64,000 nt of DNA from Lingula anatina (taxonomy: Eukaryota > Brachiopoda > Lingulata > Lingulida > Lingulidae): NCBI RefSeq assembly GCF_001039355.2, contig NW_019776006.1, positions 27,425 through 91,424 on the forward strand. Direction: 5' to 3'. Each line of letters begins with the position of its first letter. Position 1 is the first letter of the stretch. The position numbers were made by a program, and so were the translations under genes. The notes beneath the pieces are model-generated. The model was given only the letters and a program-made list of their open reading frames with translations. It made no database searches and was not told the origin of the DNA. This document shows positions 60,201 through 64,000 of the stretch, piece after piece.

Positions 60201-62743
60201 AAAGTCTTGTCTTGAGAATTGGCAGAGTTTTGTGTTGGTGCTAACTTGCAATGAAGACAACATGTAGATATTTCTTATTAGAATTTATGCTAAAAGGATT
60301 ATGTTAGCAGATACCTTGAACAAATTTGAGCATTTGATTAATTTATAGAATTTCAATTAAATACAGAAACTGAAAATTTCAGAAAAGACAGAGTTACAAT
60401 ACAAGAGAAGGAAAAGGAGGATATAAAGTCCAGAGAGTTAGAAGCACAAGCCAAGAAATTGGCTGATGAACGTAAGAAAGAGGCTAGAAAGGTAAGATAA
60501 TTTTTAATACATAGATCAGCATTTCAACCTTTTAGAATAAAAGTGATCTGTGAGTACATCAGATGCAAAAGATGTATTAAAAGGATATGAGTATTGTAAT
60601 AAAGTTAAAATCTCCAAGAGTGTATTAGAATTCATGAAATTTCATGTACAGAAGCATAACATGTATATGAAATAGAACATAAACTTTGGACATCTTTAGT
60701 TCATATCTTATTATTTTAAGTACCTTTTCATTTATTTTAGTCATCTGATTCTTTTCATTTTACCCATGCACTGAACATTTTATATGGATTTTAGACTATA
60801 AATAAAAATTATTATTATTATTATTTTTATTATAATTATTATTATTATATGCATTATTGTTATATAATAGCTTGTGGAGGAGCTCACAAAACAAGAGATG
60901 GAGGAACAGAGAGATATAGCTGAGGCCTGCGATGCTGTGAACTCAGAGGAAGAAAATGATGAAGAAGAGTATGAAGCTTGGAAGGTGCGAGAACTCAAGA
61001 GGATAAAGAGAGACAGGGATGAGAGAGAAGCGTAAGTTTTCCTACTTGATTGTGAATTATTGTGTGTACAACATGTCGAATTTTTTTTTAGTCACATTTT
61101 CAACTTTTTTCTGTTTCATTGTAATTTGCATGAATCCAATATAAGCATTATTACTCCACAGTGAGTGTTGAATTTATTATAATGAAAGAAAGACAATAAA
61201 AGAATTGATTAAAGCAATAATAACTCTTCGTTTCGGCCAAAAAATGAAATTTTCCTGGAGTAAACAGCAATTTTCCCATACTTACCAATGGTTAATGAAT
61301 CCATTTTTACATTCAAAGTTAGTCCCTGGTTTTTTTCTAAAAAGTTTGTTTTTTTGTTAAAATCTCTTGAGAGATTTTAACAGAGTATAGACATCAGTGG
61401 AGGTCACGTGGTCTAAAGACAAGTTCAAATATCAGAATAAAAGCTATAACTGCTGTTTTTGTGGTAAAACCAACATATATTATATTTCTATGAGTTATTC
61501 ACAAGGTTTTTATTGTGAAATATAGATCTCATACGAAGAGTTATTATCCCTTTAATAATTTTGTCAATATTTTCATGGATTTAGACTGGAGAAAGAAAAA
61601 GTGGAGATTGATAGAATCCGAAACATGACAGAAGAGGAGAGGAAAGCAGAGCTAAAGGCCAACCCTAAGGTTATCACAAACAAAGCTTCCAAAGGAAAAT
61701 ACAAGTTCTTACAGAAGTACTATCACAGAGGAGCATTCTTTTTGGTCAGTACTGCAGTTTCAAACAAAACTTTTGTTATAAACTTAATTTTGATGAAGTC
61801 ACAAAACAGATGAGATAGTGGCTAAATCTGTCATCTTTATGTTCTTGTATTATAATGAAATGGTCGAGGAAAATGACAGGATTTAAAATTTGTATGTGCT
61901 TTCAGTAATGATATGTTGTGTAGTTTAAAAGGCAGTTCATTAAAGTATTCATTTTAAGTCTTGTAAAAATGAAATATGGATTCATCATTTGCCCATCTGA
62001 CTGCCTCTTATTCTGCTTTCTCTTTTCATTTCTAGCATGACAAGGAGGATGCTGTGTATAAAAGGGACTACTCTGCTCCCACACTGGAAGATCACTTTGA
62101 TAAGACAGTGCTGCCTAAAGTCATGCAGGTTTGTACAATGTCAAGATATGTGAGGAGGAATTATTGGTTAAAGGTTGGGGGGGTCATGGTTTTTACATAT
62201 TCAAAGGGGTTGGGAGGCTCAGGACATAGATAATGGGAAAGAATGATGGGTAGAATTTTTTTTTTTTTTTGTAAATACTTCAGGATGTTTACTTGGATCA
62301 TTATTTTGATGAATTGAGCAGCCTGTGTAGTCTTCAGTGAAAAATGGTTAATCAGGCTGAAACCAGACCTTGTCCAACCAAAACGTAACTATTTGGTCTA
62401 CTGTTGCATCTGTGTCTGGCAACTGTGTTTGACAAACACCTCTTATTTCTTTCAGCTTTCTACCATACTGTTATTTGCTGATAATATTTTCTCTGTCATA
62501 TGATAACTATCATCAAGGATGAAACTTGAAATTTAAAGAACAATTTTCTTACGTATCTTACTTCAGGTGAAAAACTTTGGTCGCTCAGGTCGTACAAAAT
62601 ATACCCACTTGGTGGATCAGGACACTACAGAATTCAATTCACCATGGATCTCAGACACTGCAGCTAACTTAAAATTTCACACCACGAAAGGGGGTGGCAT
62701 GAAAGAGGTGTTTGACAGACCCTCTGCAAAGAAGAGAAGATGA
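57231..62743 (+). CDS. MFAP1: MFAP1 spliceosome-associated protein
   Basis: Eleven exons with matching phases: 57231-57300, 57859-57910, 58603-58803, 59181-59343, 59593-59652, 60011-60138, 60383-60491, 60871-61031, 61585-61744, 62036-62128, 62567-62743; 457 residues against 439 in human. The N-terminus ([15 protein letters not shown]) is conserved, the middle is long acidic and Arg/Glu-rich coiled-coil sequence, and the C-terminal domain is highly conserved ([16 protein letters not shown], then [20 protein letters not shown] and [14 protein letters not shown]). The name comes from early work on microfibrils, but the protein belongs to the spliceosomal B complex near the tri-snRNP and is needed for pre-mRNA splicing. 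The start codon sits in AAAATGGCGGGG. A TTAA-flanked miniature element lies in the intron between exons 8 and 9. Confidence 0.97.
61209..61555. mobile_element. Miniature inverted-repeat element with TTAA ends, copy 2, in an MFAP1 intron
   Basis: A 347-base relative of 1030-1378 in the same orientation, sharing CATACTTACCAATGGTTAA, ACATTCAAAGTTAGTCCC, GGAGGTCACGTGGTCT and TGTGAAATATAGATCTCAT. Its right end is intact (AGTTATTATCCCTTTAA) and its left end has two or three changes (TTAAAGCAATAATAACT). It lacks the internal poly-A expansion of copy 1. Confidence 0.8.
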
Positions 62744-64000
62744 TGCATACAATGTAGGATAGCTCTGGAAAGACTGATGGAAATACTGGAGGGACTGCTC
62801 CACATCTGTGAACACCATGTGTGTCTGTAGAAGCAGGCATATGCATCATATTGATGGTAATCATGGTGGGAGCTGGATTTAATTTTGGATGGAACTGCAG
62901 TGTGTTCCAACTGGGAGTCAGGATTTTACAAATTTGATATGATTCAAGTTTGGGGAAATGGATTTCCTATGGCTTCAAGAGAGCTTGGCTGTGGTTCCTA
63001 ATGAACATTGGTCAATGAGGAGGAAAAGTCTATTAGTAATGCATCTGAATAAAGACTTTTAAAATAGCACCATATTCTTGGGCAGCTTGGAGTTAACTAT
63101 GGCTGCATTTTAGTTTCACATGAAGAGGAAGCAATGTTTTTGAAAACTGATATCTGCCTTATGTACACTTGAGAAAAGTTTCTGGTTCAAAATGAAGTTA
63201 ACAAGACTAATATTCATGTGTGCCAGAAAACAAAATGTATAAAGCAGAAGTAAAATGTGAAAACTAAATTTTTTTAAATAAATTTTTCAGATAACTATAA
63301 AGTAGTTTTCCTTGTATATGCAAAACTGCAAAAATTCTGCAAACTGCTCCTTTAAGGACACACTATTTAGAGTGTGAGACATGTTTTTGGGGTACAAAAC
63401 GGAGCAAGTAAAAGTAAAATCAAAAGTATGTTTAATGGCTGTTAATGACATAATTTTCTAGTGGGTAAAAAAGGAAAATTAACATTCTACTGATGGACAC
63501 TAAATTCAGGGGGTTCGAACAATCCACCCTAAATTTTGGGAAAGGGTCTGCTGTTGATAAAATTTTATCCTGGTACATGTAGGTTTCATGTTAAAAGGTC
63601 CTTTTTTCTTTTTCAGAAACCATTTGGAATTGCTCTGTGCCAGTTTGTTATGTTATTTAAATGAAAAAATTATGTAGTATACTAGTAAGATATACTAAGA
63701 ATAAATTGCTCTTTGTAAGTAATACAAACGAATTGCTCTTTGTAAGTTTCGCCATGGCGGTATTAATATTTTTTTCTGAAAGTGCATTTCCACCACTTAG
63801 ATATCAATCTAAACAATTCTGCCCAAAATCGTGCACAGAAACAAATCGGGCCTATCTCAAATGATCCGGTCGAGCAGGTTCTAGTCGTTCATGAATTTAA
63901 GATAATAGTTAGTGTTAGAATTAGGATGATTAATGTTCTGTTTGAGGCATTCAATTTGGTGCACAACCACTTGTATTTTCCCTTCTTTTTTTCCATCTGC
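62744..64000. other. MFAP1 3' untranslated region and downstream sequence
   Basis: Probably 3' untranslated to about 63070, given an AATAAA at 63048-63053. Beyond that, AT-rich sequence with a short tandem copy of AATTGCTCTTTGTAAGT near 63703-63747 and no exon I can support. Confidence 0.5.
63048..63053 (+). terminator. Likely polyadenylation signal of MFAP1
   Basis: AATAAA about 305 bases after the MFAP1 stop codon. Confidence 0.6.

Noticed and set aside
1-64000. CRISPR arrays, operons, prokaryotic-style systems, tRNA or rRNA genes
   Set aside because: None seen. Repeats are microsatellites, short tandem copies or transposons, and all genes are spliced or single-exon animal genes.

Overview
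This is eukaryotic nuclear DNA from an animal. Genes are split into short exons by AT-rich introns with GT-AG borders, and the reading frames match bilaterian families. AT richness, many CT, GT and AAT microsatellites, frequent TACATGTA-type words and small DNA transposons suggest a marine invertebrate, perhaps a mollusc. The species call is inference; the gene calls do not depend on it.

Layout, left to right. Position 5211 (+) starts a single-exon, KCNE-like potassium-channel subunit. A decayed Tc1/mariner element with both inverted ends lies at 6674-8011. A nine-exon gene at 9746-14310 (+) encodes a type II membrane protein with SEA, EGF and LDL-A modules and a Thr-rich tail. DEK (-) covers 16154-21435 in twelve exons. 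RNF144, an RBR ubiquitin ligase (+), covers 25894-29481, and RRM2, the small subunit of ribonucleotide reductase (-), covers 32946-35975. STPG1, a sperm-tail PG-rich repeat gene (+), starts at 36672, head to head with RRM2. A neurensin-like gene (-) lies at 52749-53541 with one frameshift. MFAP1, a spliceosome protein (+), covers 57231-62743.

The main anomaly is in STPG1. The first seven exons occur twice (36672-39629 and 43279-46087), while the last two occur once (46733-47431). The second set lies in a block bounded by single N bases at 42796 and 46444, and the similarity runs right up to both Ns. The simplest reading is that a contig of the other haplotype was scaffolded into an intron, so the apparent tandem duplication is probably an assembly artefact.

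DEK and RNF144 are divergent neighbours, as DEK and RNF144B are in human, with RRM2 next; human RNF144A and RRM2 share 2p25. This looks like an old linkage group. I found no operon, CRISPR array, RNA gene or clearly new biological system. The best candidates for new biology are the KCNE-like gene, the SEA/EGF/LDL-A protein and the TTAA-flanked miniature elements.
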